This document shows positions 23,474 to 31,320 of a DNA stretch of 46,435 nt, in pieces. The notes below the pieces were generated by a model, which saw only the letters and a list, made by a program, of their open reading frames with translations, had not been told where the DNA came from and did no database searches. The DNA is taken from contig NZ_LQMT02000020.1 of assembly GCF_001620365.2 (NCBI RefSeq), positions 2,519-48,953 on the forward strand. Direction: 5' to 3'. Within the stretch, counting starts at the first letter, position 1. Each line of letters starts with the position of its first letter. Both the position numbers and the translations under genes were made by a program. This stretch comes from Amycolatopsis keratiniphila subsp. keratiniphila (GTDB taxonomy: Bacteria > Actinomycetota > Actinomycetes > Mycobacteriales > Pseudonocardiaceae).

Positions 23474-23815
23474 ATGTACGAAATCGACTTCGTCGAGTTC
23501 CCGTCGAGTTCGGCGGCGAGCTCGGGCGCGTTCTTCGAAAAGGCCTTCGGGTGGGCGGCGACGGCGTACGGCCCGGCGTACACCGACGTCCAGAGCGGCG
23601 GCACGGTCTCGTTCGGCTTCCAGCAGGACGCCGCGCAGCAGACGGCCGCGCCGCTGGTGACGATCCGCACCGACGACCTCGCCCGGGCGAGGGCTTCCGT
23701 CGAGGCCGCGGGTGCAATCGTCACGGTCGAGCCGTTCTCGTTCCCCGGCGGGCGCCGGTTCCACTTCCGCGAGCCCGGCGGCGCCGAGCTCGCGGTGTGG
23801 TCCCCGGACTCCTGA
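23474..23815 (+). CDS. VOC/glyoxalase family protein
   Basis: The 113-residue product has the paired beta-alpha-beta-beta-beta units of the vicinal oxygen chelate fold: IDFVEFPSSSAASSGAFFEKAFGW near the start, VTIRTDDLARARASVEAAGAIVTVEPFSFPGGRRFHFREPGGAELAVWS at the end. The last part holds the expected metal-ligand Glu (AELAVW). Substrate cannot be assigned. It is 38 nt after the LexA-like gene and convergent with the DoxX-like gene, 2 nt apart. Confidence 0.88.
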   Translation: MYEIDFVEFPSSSAASSGAFFEKAFGWAATAYGPAYTDVQSGGTVSFGFQQDAAQQTAAPLVTIRTDDLARARASVEAAGAIVTVEPFSFPGGRRFHFREPGGAELAVWSPDS

Positions 23816-23817
23816 CA

Positions 23818-24165
23818 TCAGGCCGCGAAGCCCAGCACGAGCGAAGCGACGACAGGCGCCATGTACATCAGCGGGAACGCGACGTGCGACGGCCAGTGCG
23901 CGCGAAGCACGGTGATCACGGCACCGGTGAAGTAGAGCACCAGGCCGATCCCGGCCGCGACGCCGAGGGCGGGCACCCACAGGCCGGCGATCAGGCCGAG
24001 CGCGCCCGCCGCCTTGGCGACCCCGAGCGGCGTCCACCAGCTGCGCGGAACGCCGTAGTCCGCCAGCGGCTGCACGACCCACTTGGCGCGAAAGAAGATC
24101 GAGGCGGCCGAGAACGCGGCCATGAACGCTCCGACGACGGTGAAGATGACATGAGCGGTGGTCAT
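23818..24165 (-). CDS. DoxX-like four-helix membrane protein
   Basis: The 115-residue product has four hydrophobic segments (about 5-25, 47-67, 70-88, 95-115) and the family text SIFFRAKWVVQPLADYGVPRSWWTPLGVAKAAGALGLIAGLW. DoxX-like proteins are small integral membrane proteins, some linked to thiol and redox stress; the exact role of this subgroup is unknown. The ATG at 24165 has AAGGAG at good distance. It is divergent from the TetR gene at 24298, whose palindrome lies in the shared promoter gap, so this gene may belong to that regulon. Confidence 0.87.
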   Translation of the reverse strand: MTTAHVIFTVVGAFMAAFSAASIFFRAKWVVQPLADYGVPRSWWTPLGVAKAAGALGLIAGLWVPALGVAAGIGLVLYFTGAVITVLRAHWPSHVAFPLMYMAPVVASLVLGFAA

Positions 24166-24269
24166 TTCGGTTTCTCCTTGGCTTCTCGGTGGTTCGCGGG
24201 GTTGACCCCGGCCACCGGCCCGATGTGACAGCCCGACGGGTGAAGCACGTCACAGGGTTCCGTCGTTTT

Positions 24270-24283
24270 AGAGCAAGCGCTCT
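24270..24283. promoter_or_regulatory. TetR operator palindrome
   Basis: AGAGC (24270-24274) and GCTCT (24279-24283) around AAGC, flanked by T-rich and GTTA sequence, lie 15 nt before the TetR start. The form matches common autoregulatory TetR sites in actinobacteria. DoxX-like and TetR genes diverge from this gap. Confidence 0.6.
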
Positions 24284-24297
24284 GTTATCCTCGCCGT

Positions 24298-24906
24298 ATG
24301 CCCCGGCCCCGCGTGCACGACTTGGACAGGCTGCTCGACGCGGCCGAGCGCCTTGTCGTGGAAGTCGGCGCCCGCGGCGTCACCGTGCGGTCCCTCGCGG
24401 CCGCCGCGGGAGTGTCCAACGGGACGATCTACCACGCTTTCGGCTCGCTCGGCGCGCTGCTGGCCCGCGTCTGGCTCCGCGCCGCGAGCGCCTTTCTCGA
24501 CCTTCAGACCGAGCTGGCCGATCAGGCGGAAGACCCGGCCGCGGCGGTCGCCGGCGCGGCGGACGCACCGGCGGAATTCGCCGACCGGCGTCCGGAAGCG
24601 GCGCGCCTGCTCATCACCGTCAAGAAGGAGCATCTGCTCGGCCCGCAGGTCCCCGAAGATCTCGCCGGTGATCTCCTCGCGCTCGACAAACGCCTGGTCC
24701 AGCTCCTCGTCACGCTCGCCGAACGGCTCTGGGGCAGGCGGGACGCCCAGGCCGTCGAAGTGCTGACGACCTGCGTCGTCGACCTGCCGACGGCCCTGTT
24801 CCGCCGCGCGTTCACCGCGGGCGAGCCGATCTCCGAAGACTCCCGGGCCCGGCTGTCCGCCGCGGTCCACGCCATACTCCTGCTCCCACCCCCACGGAAG
24901 GACTGA
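24298..24906 (+). CDS. TetR family transcriptional regulator
   Basis: The 202-residue product shows the TetR DNA-binding domain: VHDLDRLLDAAERLVVEVGARGVTVRSLAAAAGVSNGTIYHAFGSLGALLARVW. The ligand domain (about 70-200) is alpha-helical. It is the first gene of a tight four-gene unit: the isomerase-like gene starts 1 nt after its stop, the sigma factor 5 nt after that, and the hydrolase overlaps the sigma gene by 4 nt. An operator-like palindrome precedes it, so the whole unit is probably autorepressed. Given the neighbour, an acyl-CoA could be the ligand. Confidence 0.92.
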   Translation: MPRPRVHDLDRLLDAAERLVVEVGARGVTVRSLAAAAGVSNGTIYHAFGSLGALLARVWLRAASAFLDLQTELADQAEDPAAAVAGAADAPAEFADRRPEAARLLITVKKEHLLGPQVPEDLAGDLLALDKRLVQLLVTLAERLWGRRDAQAVEVLTTCVVDLPTALFRRAFTAGEPISEDSRARLSAAVHAILLLPPPRKD

Positions 24907-24907
24907 C

Positions 24908-25564
24908 ATGCCCACTCTGCGCCACGACGCCCCGGTGTTCCTGCTGGACCTCGGGGACGACGAGAACCGTTTCTCGCCGTCCTGGCTGGAAACCGTCCAC
25001 GCCCAGCTGGACACCGTCGTCGCCTATCCGGATCCGGCGGTGCTGGTCACCGTCGGCTCCGGGAAGTTCTACTCCAACGGCCTCGACCTCGACTGGCTCA
25101 CCAGCAACCCCGCCAAGGCCGCGCAGTACGTCGCCGACGTCCACGAACTGCTGGCCCGCGTGCTCACCCTCGGCGTGCACACGGTCGCCGCGATCAACGG
25201 GCACGCCTTCGGCGCCGGGGCGATGCTGGCGATGGCGCACGACTTCCGGGTGATGCGTGCCGACCGCGGGTTCTTCTGCTTCCCCGAGGCGGATATCAAC
25301 ATCCCGTTCACGCCAGGGATGGCGGCGCTGATCCAGGGCAAGCTCACCCCCGCCGCCGCGATCGCGTCGATGACCACCGGACGACGGTTCGGCGGCACCG
25401 ACGCGCGCGATCTCGGGCTGGTGGACGCCGTCGCCGAGAAGCCCGCGCTGCTGGAGTACGCGGCCGATCTCGTCCGCCCGCTGGCCGGGAAGGACCGCGG
25501 CACGCTGTCCGCGATCAAGACCACGATGTTCACCCCCGCCGTCACCGCGCTTCGCGCCAAGTAG
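24908..25564 (+). CDS. Enoyl-CoA hydratase/isomerase family protein
   Basis: The 218-residue product is a crotonase-fold protein shorter than the usual 255-260. It keeps FYSNGLDLDWL (first oxyanion-hole region) and AAINGHAFGAGAMLAMAHDFRVMRADRGFFCFPEADINIPFTPGMAALIQGKL. The usual pair of catalytic glutamates is reduced: the first position lies in GAGAMLAMAHD without Glu, and Glu is kept in FCFPEADI. That fits Delta3-Delta2-enoyl-CoA isomerases better than hydratases. ATG 24908 has GGAAGG upstream. It is second in the TetR operon. Confidence 0.88.
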   Translation: MPTLRHDAPVFLLDLGDDENRFSPSWLETVHAQLDTVVAYPDPAVLVTVGSGKFYSNGLDLDWLTSNPAKAAQYVADVHELLARVLTLGVHTVAAINGHAFGAGAMLAMAHDFRVMRADRGFFCFPEADINIPFTPGMAALIQGKLTPAAAIASMTTGRRFGGTDARDLGLVDAVAEKPALLEYAADLVRPLAGKDRGTLSAIKTTMFTPAVTALRAK

Positions 25565-25569
25565 CCGTC

Positions 25570-26517
25570 GTGCGCACCGACGACGCGGAGTTCGATCGCC
25601 TGGTCGAGCCGCTGCGCCGCGAGCTGCACGCCCACTGCTATCGCCTGCTCGGCTCGGCCCACGACGCCGACGACGCCCTGCAGGACGCGCTTCTGCGGGC
25701 CTGGCGTGGGATGGACCGGTTCGAGGGCCGGAGCTCGATGCGCACCTGGCTCTACACCATCGCCACCCGCACCTGCCTCGACCTCGCGGAGGCACGCGGG
25801 AAACGGGCGCTGCCGATGGACCTCGGCCCGTCGAGCGAGCGGGTCGTGCTCGAACACGTCCCGCTGACCGAAGTGGCGTGGCTCGGCCCGTACCCCGACG
25901 GCCCGGAAACCCGGTACGAGCGGCGCGAGGCCATCGAGCTGGCGTTCGTCGCCGCACTGCAGCACCTGCCGGGCAACCAGCGGGCCGCGCTCGTGCTCTT
26001 CGACGTCCTCGGTTTCTCCGCCGCCGAAATCGCGTCCACAATGGACACTTCGGTCGCGGCGGTGAACAGCGCGCTGCAACGCGCGCGGGCGATCGTGGCG
26101 GAAAAGGTCGCGCCGCCCGGCGAGCAGCCGAAACTCGACGACACCCGCACGCGTGAGATCGCCGCGGGCTTCGCCTCCGCGCTGGAGCGCGGTGACGCCG
26201 ACGCGCTCGTGGCGTTGCTGACCGAGGACGTCACCTGGTCCATGCCGCCGCTCGCGCACTGGTACAGCGGCATCGAGGCGGTCACCGGTTTCGCCGTCGA
26301 GGTCCCGCTCGGCCGATGCCCGAGCTGGCGCACCGAGGTCGTCACCGCCAACGGGCAGCCCGCCGTCGCCTGCTACCTCGGCGAAGCGGCGGACGCCGTC
26401 CACCATCCCTGGTCGATCTCCGTGCTGTCCCTTCGCGACGATCGGATCCGCGACATCACCTCGTTCCTCGACGCGGACCTGTTCGCGAGGTTCGGCCTTC
26501 CGACGGCGAAGCCATGA
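25570..26517 (+). CDS. ECF sigma factor with C-terminal SnoaL-like domain
   Basis: The 315-residue product has sigma region 2 (residues about 8-75: ELHAHCYRLLGSAHDADDALQDALLRAWRGMDRFEGRSSMRTWLYTIATRTCLD), region 4 (about 125-180: LAFVAALQHLPGNQRAALVLFDVLGFSAAEIASTMDTSVAAVNSALQRARA) and a C-terminal NTF2/SnoaL-like domain (about 195-310). DLGPSS...PYPDGPETRYERREAIE is the linker of the SigX5-like subgroup. In such factors the tail replaces an anti-sigma factor and tunes activity. GTG 25570 lies 5 nt after the isomerase stop; the hydrolase ATG overlaps its stop, so sigma and hydrolase are coupled. Confidence 0.93.
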   Translation: MRTDDAEFDRLVEPLRRELHAHCYRLLGSAHDADDALQDALLRAWRGMDRFEGRSSMRTWLYTIATRTCLDLAEARGKRALPMDLGPSSERVVLEHVPLTEVAWLGPYPDGPETRYERREAIELAFVAALQHLPGNQRAALVLFDVLGFSAAEIASTMDTSVAAVNSALQRARAIVAEKVAPPGEQPKLDDTRTREIAAGFASALERGDADALVALLTEDVTWSMPPLAHWYSGIEAVTGFAVEVPLGRCPSWRTEVVTANGQPAVACYLGEAADAVHHPWSISVLSLRDDRIRDITSFLDADLFARFGLPTAKP

Positions 26518-27314
26518 ACATGCGGAAGAAGGTCTTGATCGCGCTGGTGGTGGCCGTCACCCTCGTCGGTGTGGTCTTCGGTGGCGCGTTCGCCTTCCAG
26601 CGCAAGCTGATCTACCTCCCCGAGGCAGGCCCGCCGCCCGGTGCGGCGGCGATCCTGCCCGGCGGGAGGGACGTCACGCTCACCACCTCGGACGGGCTGC
26701 GCCTGGCGAGCTGGTACTTCCCGGTCGCCGACGCGAAGGCGGCCGTGCTGGTCGCGCCGGGCAACGCCGGAAACCGGATGTACCGCGCACCACTGGCCCG
26801 CGCGCTGACCTCGCGCGGGCTCTCGGTGCTGCTCCTGGACTATCGCGGCTACGGGGGCAATCCCGGCGAGCCGTCCGAGGACGGGCTCGCGCTGGATGTC
26901 CGCGCCGCACAGGACTTCCTGGTACGCGAGGCCGGAGCGCCGCTGATCTACTTCGGCGAAAGCCTCGGCTCGGCGGTCGTCACCGAATTGGCCGTCGAAC
27001 GTCCGCCGTCCGCGCTCGTGTTGCGCTCACCGTTCGTCGACCTCGCGTCGGTCGGGCAACGGCACTACCCGTTCCTGCCGGTCCACTGGCTACTGCGGGA
27101 CGAGTTCCCGACGAAGGACACCGTCGCCCAGGTGAAGGTGCCCGTGACCGTCGTGTTCGGCGCCGGGGACTCGATCGTCCCCGCCGACCAAAGCCGCGAG
27201 GTGGCCCGGACCGTCGGCGCCAGGATGATCGAAGTTCCCGGGGCGGATCACAACGACCCGGTGTTCGCCGATGGTCCGGAGCTGATCGACGCCATCACGG
27301 GCGCGATCCGCTGA
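26514..27314 (+). CDS. Membrane-anchored alpha/beta hydrolase (BEM46-like)
   Basis: The 266-residue product begins with a short basic tail and one membrane segment (about 6-28), then an alpha/beta-hydrolase domain: VLVAPGNAGNRMYRAPLARAL, LLLDYRGYGGNPGEPSEDGLALD, nucleophile elbow YFGESLGSAVV, VTVVFGAGDSIVP with the acidic residue, and VPGADHNDP with the histidine. This is the BEM46/YqkD-like family of membrane-linked hydrolases. ATG 26514 overlaps the sigma factor stop (ATGA). It ends the TetR-isomerase-sigma-hydrolase operon. Substrate unknown, possibly a lipid ester in view of the operon. Confidence 0.9.
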   Translation: MNMRKKVLIALVVAVTLVGVVFGGAFAFQRKLIYLPEAGPPPGAAAILPGGRDVTLTTSDGLRLASWYFPVADAKAAVLVAPGNAGNRMYRAPLARALTSRGLSVLLLDYRGYGGNPGEPSEDGLALDVRAAQDFLVREAGAPLIYFGESLGSAVVTELAVERPPSALVLRSPFVDLASVGQRHYPFLPVHWLLRDEFPTKDTVAQVKVPVTVVFGAGDSIVPADQSREVARTVGARMIEVPGADHNDPVFADGPELIDAITGAIR

Positions 27315-27318
27315 CGGC

Positions 27319-28305
27319 TCAGACCCGCTGCGCACGACGGCGCAGCGACAACGAGTGGCCGGGATTGAGTTTGCGACCGAGCCGGTCGGCCTTCGGCCAC
27401 CGGACGTCCGTCGCCCAGCCCGCCTTCTCGAACAGCCAGATCAGCCGTGCGGAGATGTCGAGCTGACCGCGGCGGACGCCGTGCCGCGCGCCGGTGGGGT
27501 CGGCGTGGTGGGAGTTGTGCCAGGACTCACCCATCGAGGCGATGGCGAGCGGCCAGAAGTTCGCGGACTTGTCGCGGGCGGCGAACGGGCGATCGCCGAT
27601 CAGATGGCACAGCGAATTCACCGACCAGGTGACGTGGTGCAGCAGCGCCACCCGGACGAGGCTCGCCCAGAAGAACGCCGTGACCGCGCCCCACCACGAC
27701 AAGGTGATCACGCCGCCGAGGACGGCGGGCGCGAGCAACGTCACCACGGTGAGCAGCGGGAACAGCCGGTCGATGCGAGCGATGTCGCGGTCGGTGAGCA
27801 GATCCGGGGCGAACCGCCGCGCGTTGGTCTTCTCACGTTCGAACAGCCAGCCCATATGGGCGTGCCAGAAGCCGCGGGCCAGCGCGGCCGGCGTGGTGCC
27901 GAACCGCCATGGGGAATGCGGGTCACCCTCGCGGTCGGCGAAGGCGTGATGCCGCCGGTGGTCGGCCACCCAGCCGATGACCGGGCCCTGCATGGCCATG
28001 CTGCCCGCGACCGCGAGGGCGATCCGCAGGCCGCGATTGGCCTTGAAGGCGCCATGGGTGAAGTAGCGGTGGAATCCGATGGTCACGCCGAGGCCGGTGA
28101 GGAAATAGAACCCGGCGGCGAGGCCGAGGTCCACCCAGCCGAGACCCCAGCCCCACGCGAAGGGGACGGAGGCGGCCAGTGCCACCAGGGGCACCACCGC
28201 GAACAGCTTGACGAGAAAGTTTTCGGTGTTGGTCTGCTCCCCGGACAGCAGGGGCTGTGGCGCCTGCCGCTCTGCGCTGTCCGGGTTGTTTAGAACTGAA
28301 GTCAT
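27319..28305 (-). CDS. Acyl-CoA Delta9 desaturase
   Basis: The 328-residue membrane protein carries the three histidine boxes of the di-iron desaturases: HRYFTH (79-84), HRRHH (116-120) and HNSHH (263-267). Hydrophobic segments surround them (about 30-50, 58-78, 93-113, 185-220). It would introduce a cis double bond into long-chain acyl-CoA for membrane fluidity. FHRYFTHGAFKANRGLRIALAVAGSMAMQGPVIGWVADHRRHH is the classic core. No cytochrome b5 domain is fused, so an external reductase is needed. Its 5' side is a 445-nt stretch with two small hairpins and an uncertain ORF. It is convergent with the hydrolase, 4 nt between stops. Confidence 0.95.
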   Translation of the reverse strand: MTSVLNNPDSAERQAPQPLLSGEQTNTENFLVKLFAVVPLVALAASVPFAWGWGLGWVDLGLAAGFYFLTGLGVTIGFHRYFTHGAFKANRGLRIALAVAGSMAMQGPVIGWVADHRRHHAFADREGDPHSPWRFGTTPAALARGFWHAHMGWLFEREKTNARRFAPDLLTDRDIARIDRLFPLLTVVTLLAPAVLGGVITLSWWGAVTAFFWASLVRVALLHHVTWSVNSLCHLIGDRPFAARDKSANFWPLAIASMGESWHNSHHADPTGARHGVRRGQLDISARLIWLFEKAGWATDVRWPKADRLGRKLNPGHSLSLRRRAQRV

Positions 28306-28750
28306 ATCGTCGCTTCTTGTCGGTGGCCAGGACTTTTATCGGCTGTTTCAGCCGATGTCGCGGCGCGACGCACGGAAGGCGACGCCCGCGACGAATTCTG
28401 CGCGAGCGTGCTGGAACACGACACCCAAAACGTTGGTCTTCTCCGTCAACGAACGGCGTCGGCCGAAAGTTCCGGTGTGGGGTAAGAAGGTTCGCGAAAA
28501 AGATCCATGTATCGCTCCCCCTGGGGGGTCGCCGGGTCGTGCCGCTCGACCTGGGTGTCGAGCGGGTGGCTGAACAGCGCACTGTCGGTGCTGTGATTTT
28601 TGACGGTGAAACCTTTCGAGGGGGACCGCTGTTTCGCGGTCTTCGGCGAGGCCGGGGACGATTTCCGCCCGCCTCGCGGCGTCACGCCGAGGGCGCCGCC
28701 ACCACCCACGGTACACGCCCCGGGGCCGAAACCCCAGGGCGTCCACCCGA
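28306..28750 (-). other. Desaturase leader region with hairpins and an uncertain small ORF
   Basis: No secure gene lies here. A tight hairpin (28338-28345 with 28349-28356, 3-nt loop) stands about 30 nt upstream of the desaturase start. A second one (28542-28550 with 28557-28565, 9 bp) lies further up. A 52-codon minus-strand frame at 28446-28604 ends AYMDLF-like text (GERYMDLFREPSYP) and has mostly G/C third positions in its first half. Its only well-placed start is a GTC codon preceded by GAAAGG. It could be a small gene with a changed start codon, or chance. Confidence 0.3.
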
Positions 28751-29590
28751 TCAGCCGGGCGTCGTCACATTGAGCGCCGTCACGATGGTCCGCTCTTCAT
28801 AAGCGAAGTGCGCTTCGAGCGTCCCCGCGAGGGCGTCGAACTCGTCGCGCAAGCGCACAGGATCGCTCTCGCCGTGCACATACCCCTCCACGAGGTCACG
28901 GATCCGCTTCTGCGTCGCCGCGACGACGACATGGTCCTCGCCGAGCTTCGTCAACACCGACGCCAGCGCGGGAAACCGTTGCGTCAACATGGGAAACGCG
29001 CCCATGTCCTCGCCGGTGTGGTGTTTGGTCAGCGCCTCGCAGAACGAAACACAGTGTGCCTTCAAGGATTTCTCCATGATGAGCGCGTCCGCGCGACCGG
29101 CCACGATGTCTTCCACCCCGGCGCGAAGGGACTTGAGCTCCTCCCGCAGCCACTCGTGGACCTCCACCAGGAAGTCGCCCAACCCTCGCACCCGCTCGTC
29201 GATCCGGTGCAGGATCACGACCGGCAGCTCGCGCGTCGTTTTCGCCTGGTACTCGGCGAATCCCGGCTCCTCGGCGACGATCTTCGCGAACAGCGCGTCA
29301 CGCTCCACCGCGGGCGGAACGGCCGCGACCGCCTCGTAGGTCTCACTCCTCGTCTCGACCGTGACCCGATGGTCACGCCGGATGTTGTGGTACCAGCCCG
29401 GATGCGCCGGCGCTCCCATATTCGAAGCGACGACGACGGTCTTGCCGTCGATTTCGAGGTACCCCAACGGATTCGTCCGCCGCTTGCCGGTCTTGGCACC
29501 TGTGGTGGTCAGCAGGATCAGCTTCCAGCCCTCGGACGCACCTCCTTTACCTTGCCTGAATTCTTCGATCACCTGGTCGTTGAAGGTCAA
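28751..29590 (-). CDS. Deazaflavin-type nitroreductase fused to hemerythrin domain
   Basis: The 279-residue product joins two domains. Residues about 1-130 match the Ddn/DUF385 F420-dependent nitroreductase fold: LILLTTTGAKTGKRRTNPLGYLEIDGKTVVVASNMGAPAHPGWYHNIRRDHRVTVE. Residues about 140-275 form a hemerythrin-like four-helix bundle with iron ligands visible as LVEVHEWLREEL, HCVSFCEALTKHHTGED, LGEDHVVV and AHFAYEERTIV. The pairing suggests an F420H2-linked reductase with an oxygen- or NO-sensing di-iron partner; that is inference. I chose TTG at 29590 because AAGGAA precedes it by 5 nt and the protein then opens LTFNDQVIEEFRQGKGG; no better start exists, and a longer frame reaches 29680. Confidence 0.88.
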   Translation of the reverse strand: MTFNDQVIEEFRQGKGGASEGWKLILLTTTGAKTGKRRTNPLGYLEIDGKTVVVASNMGAPAHPGWYHNIRRDHRVTVETRSETYEAVAAVPPAVERDALFAKIVAEEPGFAEYQAKTTRELPVVILHRIDERVRGLGDFLVEVHEWLREELKSLRAGVEDIVAGRADALIMEKSLKAHCVSFCEALTKHHTGEDMGAFPMLTQRFPALASVLTKLGEDHVVVAATQKRIRDLVEGYVHGESDPVRLRDEFDALAGTLEAHFAYEERTIVTALNVTTPG

Positions 29591-29986
29591 TGCGTTCCTT
29601 TCCCATCGATGCGTCGACAGGAGGCGTGGAACCGTCACCGGAGGAGCACACATACGCCCGGTTTTTCGGGCGCAACGCATGGAGGCGTCATCCCACGACG
29701 CGGGGATGAGTGATTATGCGAGACGGCATGTGCCGATCTCCAGTGGCCGAGTAGCCGCTACCTCCATGCGTAGGCCCATACGGGGCTCAGGAACGACGTT
29801 AGCACGGGGCCGGGGCGGTGCGCACCCGCCTCGCCGCCTTCTCTGCGGGCTGAACGGGGATGGCTGCAGTTAGTCGGCTAATTGCAGCCACCCTCGCTCT
29901 CTGCATTGCCTTTAGCGTCCTACATCGTTCGATATAGCCTGAATATGCTATAGCACAGGTGTTCGATCCGGCGTAGCGTTGATCTT
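29591..29986. other. Gene-free AT-richer region with hairpin
   Basis: No convincing ORF is present on either strand. Base composition drops clearly below the neighbourhood from about 29860 to 29960. A hairpin (29861-29873 with 29878-29890, 13 bp with one G-T pair, TCGG loop) and an inverted repeat TATAGC/GCTATA (29933-29938, 29947-29952) stand just upstream of the HNH gene and may be its promoter or a terminator for incoming transcription. Confidence 0.45.
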
Positions 29987-31243
29987 GTGTCCAGCGACGA
30001 TGCACCTCCGAAGACGTCCACCGAGTGGTGGCGCGTCGATACGGCGACGCTGCACGCCCGCAAACAGGAACTCGAAGTCCTGAAGCGCCAACTGGATGCC
30101 GAGCAGAACGCGATCCTCGCCGAAATCAATTCTCGCGGGATCCGCGGCTGCAGTGGTCATTCGACGTTGGCCGGGTTGATTCTCGAGGATTTCCTGGTGT
30201 CGGACAAAGAAGCCGCCGCCCGCGCCGACCGCGTCCTCGCCCTGCATCCCGGCCCATCGATCGGCGGGGATCCCGAGCCACCGTTGGCTCCATTGACGGC
30301 AGAGGCTGCTGCGGAGGGTGCGATCGGTGGGGGTCAGATCGACGCGATCATCAAGACACTCGCCCGGATCCCGTCGAGCGTTCCCGAAGCGGACGTGCGG
30401 GCCGGGGAGAAGATCCTGGTCGACTTGGCCAGACATGCGGGGCCACGCCAGATCGCCCGGGCCGGACGTCGCCTGCTCGACGAGCTCGACCCGGACGGTA
30501 AGGAACCCCGTGACGAGGATCCGAAGGAGACTCGGCCGGAGCTGCGGTTCGTCAAGCACCGCGACGGCACCTTGGGTCTCAAGGCTCGCCTGGATCTGGA
30601 AACCTACGCCCGGTTGAAGTCCGATCTGGATCCGATGGCCAAACCCCACAAAGCCATCGACGGAGTCCGTGATTCCCGGACTCAGGACGAACGCTACGGG
30701 GACGCTTTCACCGACTACGTCCGGTTGAAGACCACCAGCCGCAACCTTCCCGGCCAGGCCGGGGAAGCCACGCACATCCTGGTCACGATGTCCTACGAAG
30801 ACTTGATCCGCGACATCGGCGAAGCCCACCTCGACCTAGTCGGCCCGATCAGCGCGACCGACGCCCGCATCCTCGCCTGCGACGCCCGCGTCCGCCCCGG
30901 TGTTCTCGGCACCGCAGGCGAACCGTTGGACATCGGCCGGTCCAAACGCACCGTGTCCTTGGCACAGAAGTACGCGCTCACCCTCCGAGATGGTGGCTGC
31001 GCGTTTCCCGGCTGCGACATGCCCGTACCTCGTTGCACGGCTCACCACATTGTTTTCTGGCGGCATCACGGCGAAACGAAAATCGACAACCTTGTTCTGC
31101 TCTGCACCAAACATCACCGGCTGATCCACCGCAGCGAATGGAAAGTCCAGATCGCCCAAGACGGCCTGCCGGAATTCACGCCGCCCGCCTACCTCGACTC
31201 CACCGGGACCCCGAGGCGCAACACCATGCACCTACGGACATAA
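29987..31243 (+). CDS. DUF222/13E12-type protein with HNH endonuclease domain
   Basis: The 418-residue product is a member of the actinobacterial 13E12/DUF222 repeat family. The N-terminal two thirds are helical and charged (LHARKQELEVLKRQLDAEQNAILAEINSRG). The C-terminal 100 residues hold the HNH nuclease: CAFPGCDMPVPRCTAHHIVFWRHHGETKIDNLVLLCTKHHRLIHRSEW, with two CxxC-like metal ligands and the catalytic AHH. These genes are multicopy and often mobile in actinobacteria. GTG start at 29987. Lower GC upstream and a gene-poor border suggest acquisition, although the gene itself has adapted codon use. Confidence 0.9.
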   Translation: MSSDDAPPKTSTEWWRVDTATLHARKQELEVLKRQLDAEQNAILAEINSRGIRGCSGHSTLAGLILEDFLVSDKEAAARADRVLALHPGPSIGGDPEPPLAPLTAEAAAEGAIGGGQIDAIIKTLARIPSSVPEADVRAGEKILVDLARHAGPRQIARAGRRLLDELDPDGKEPRDEDPKETRPELRFVKHRDGTLGLKARLDLETYARLKSDLDPMAKPHKAIDGVRDSRTQDERYGDAFTDYVRLKTTSRNLPGQAGEATHILVTMSYEDLIRDIGEAHLDLVGPISATDARILACDARVRPGVLGTAGEPLDIGRSKRTVSLAQKYALTLRDGGCAFPGCDMPVPRCTAHHIVFWRHHGETKIDNLVLLCTKHHRLIHRSEWKVQIAQDGLPEFTPPAYLDSTGTPRRNTMHLRT

Positions 31244-31320
31244 GCCGACCCACCGGTCACCGGAAACCGAACTCACACCCGGCCGCGATCGCCCCTGCCC
31301 GCCGACGGATTCCGGCACTC

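Noticed and set aside
28208..28802. Plus-strand open frames across the desaturase leader
   Set aside because: They are antisense to the desaturase start, Arg/Pro/Gly-rich and without a ribosome site.
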